Shown in pieces: positions 62,837 through 64,000 of a DNA stretch of 64,000 nt; within the stretch, counting starts at the first letter, position 1; every line of letters starts with the position of its first letter. This DNA comes from Egbenema bharatensis (GTDB lineage: Bacteria > Cyanobacteriota > Cyanobacteriia > Elainellales > Elainellaceae): the NCBI RefSeq assembly GCF_048077055.1, contig NZ_CP182236.1, forward strand, positions 4,960,001-5,024,000. Direction: 5' to 3'. The position numbers and the translations under genes were made by a program. The notes below the pieces were generated by a model, which saw only the letters and a list, made by a program, of their open reading frames with translations, was not told where the DNA came from and made no database searches.

Positions 62837-64000
62837 CTACGTGGGCAACGGCCCCGGTTCCTGCTGGAGAAACGACGGTAAATCGACTGCTGCCAACGAT
62901 CGCCGCTTCTTCGCAGGACGAAGGGGATAGACGACTGGAGAGGGCCAGCTTGGATTGGAGCCGATCGGAGGAGTTGGAGCCGATTGCGGTTGAGGGGCGG
63001 ATTGGGATGCAGCAGCGTGGGATGCAGCAATATCCGGTTCAACTGGCTGACGCGGTTGGGCAGTATGACCCGATCGCCCTGGAGCCGTTTTTGGAGTAAA
63101 TGCACTAACGGAGCGGGATACCTGAGGGGACGGAGATAGAGGAGTGGGGAGGTGATCCGGGGAGGGTTTGCCTGAATCTGCCTCTGAATTGGTTGATTCG
63201 ATTGGTGCAGTTTCCGCCTGAGCTGCCTCAAAGTTAATCGACTCGAAGGCAGACACATCTCCTGAAAGGCTGGCCTTGACAATATCTTCCGTAGAAACAT
63301 CAATCAAGCGAGCCAGATCCTGCCACAGGGCATCCTCCGCTTCCGCCATGACTGAATTGAGCAGTTCCTCATCACTGGAATGGGAAACCGGGGAAGGCTC
63401 GGCAGGGAATTCATCCAGGGACTCAGAGTTCAACCCCTTTGCGATCGCATCAACCTGATCGCCCCTCGATTCAGTTGTTCCTGAGTCTGGTAGTCCCAAC
63501 TCAGACATTAAGGATTGGGACTGGGTGAACACCTCAGCCTCCGATGGGCGATCGGACAACATCGCCTGAGCCAGCATATCCGCCAGGGGTTGAACGGCTG
63601 CATCCAGCTTTTGTCTCAGTTGTTCATCGGGAATTTCCGTCGAGGCAGGCTGACTGGCAAGAGACTGGCCGGCAGGAGACTGGCCGGCAGGAGACTGATT
63701 CGCCGGACGAACCGCAGCGCCATCGATCGCCGCAGGATGAGCCGTCGATCGGGGAATGGGATTGCCAAATCCAGGCAGCTTAACGACAGAAGGACGAGGT
63801 TTCGCAGGGGGAGGGGCAGTGGCTTCAGGGCTGGGTTGGGGGCTGGATTGCGGTAAAGTTTCCAGGAATGCTTTGAATTCTTCCACCTGATTCACTTCAT
63901 CGCCTGCGCTCACCTCATCACTTCCCTCATGACTGCCCTGATCCAGATCGCTCGCTGAGAGCTTCATCCAGGGTAGATGGGCCGAGGATTCCTCCTCAGG
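62837..64000 (-). CDS. Low-complexity hypothetical protein, 5' end outside window
   Basis: The frame reads at least 376 codons from ATG 63967 and stays open to the window edge, so the real start may lie beyond 64000. The sequence is rich in Ser, Pro, Glu and Ala, acidic and probably disordered, with blocks such as VEEFKAFLETLPQSSPQPSPE, PLADMLAQAMLSDRPSEAEV and LNSVMAEAEDALWQDLARLI. A 15-bp tandem repeat (about 63657-63702) encodes PAGQS units. The C-terminus is VYPLRPAKKRRSLAAVDLPSFLQ. No domain is recognised. Confidence 0.45.
   Translation of the reverse strand, partial: PEEESSAHLPWMKLSASDLDQGSHEGSDEVSAGDEVNQVEEFKAFLETLPQSSPQPSPEATAPPPAKPRPSVVKLPGFGNPIPRSTAHPAAIDGAAVRPANQSPAGQSPAGQSLASQPASTEIPDEQLRQKLDAAVQPLADMLAQAMLSDRPSEAEVFTQSQSLMSELGLPDSGTTESRGDQVDAIAKGLNSESLDEFPAEPSPVSHSSDEELLNSVMAEAEDALWQDLARLIDVSTEDIVKASLSGDVSAFESINFEAAQAETAPIESTNSEADSGKPSPDHLPTPLSPSPQVSRSVSAFTPKTAPGRSGHTAQPRQPVEPDIAASHAAASQSAPQPQSAPTPPIGSNPSWPSPVVYPLRPAKKRRSLAAVDLPSFLQQEPGPLPT

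Noticed and set aside
62758..63099. Plus-strand 113-codon ORF after the CAP protein
   Set aside because: It is opposite the large minus-strand frame and looks like its shadow.

Overview
The window looks like part of the chromosome of a filamentous cyanobacterium of the Leptolyngbya/Oscillatoriales kind. The evidence is the very frequent GCGATCGC (HIP1) octamer; cyanobacterial genes such as psbY, plant-type D-glycerate 3-kinase, a PAP/fibrillin protein, glnB with a perfect NtcA box, and DUF1823, DUF3134, DUF4330 and DUF1830 proteins; and the heptameric short tandem repeats and palindromic interspersed repeats typical of these genomes. No rRNA, CRISPR array, prophage or intact insertion sequence is visible. 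One tRNA gene (Gln, UUG) is present.

Layout. 1-10 kb: a hairpin-rich stretch, a YciO-type protein, LarC (nickel-pincer cofactor), an anti-sigma-like ATPase, a WecG/TagA glycosyltransferase, psbY, an MBL hydrolase, pyrophosphatase and a DinB-like protein. 9.6-23.5 kb: a MocR regulator, an SSB-like protein, a UreH-like membrane protein with a secreted partner, an Rpn-family nuclease, tadA, small conserved cyanobacterial proteins, an amidase, a pentapeptide protein, a secreted metalloprotease and an epimerase. 24-30 kb: a complete dppABCDF-type peptide ABC transporter operon, with tandem palindromes between the permease and ATPase genes. 30-36 kb: a large membrane histidine kinase, a DUF4242 protein and a methyltransferase.

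36.4-40.6 kb is the accessory part. A UPF0175/RelE-like toxin-antitoxin pair is bracketed by 223-bp direct repeats that carry the 3' half of a small HTH regulator gene. Next come a HEAT-repeat remnant, an AT-rich DUF262/DUF1524 (GmrSD-like) restriction gene with an in-frame stop, and the C-terminal scrap of a type ISP restriction-modification enzyme. It reads as a decaying defence locus.

40.8-64 kb: an RluA-family pseudouridine synthase, an unusual Trp-rich pentapeptide protein, MarR, an ExbB-ExbD-ExbD energiser, a lone urease gamma subunit, tRNA-Gln, mraY, a BrnT/BrnA module, a PD-(D/E)XK nuclease, a two-gene GDT1-type transporter, an OmpR-type regulator, a degenerate M48 protease homologue, acetyl-CoA synthetase, glnB, rdgB, glycerate kinase, a CAP-domain protein and the 3' part of a low-complexity protein cut by the window edge.

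Five genes (yciO-like, a conserved hypothetical, amidase, the M48-like gene and acs) carry single-base frameshifts, all in or beside G/C runs. Because acs and yciO-like genes are normally intact, base-calling or consensus errors are more likely than true decay, but the sequence alone cannot decide this.
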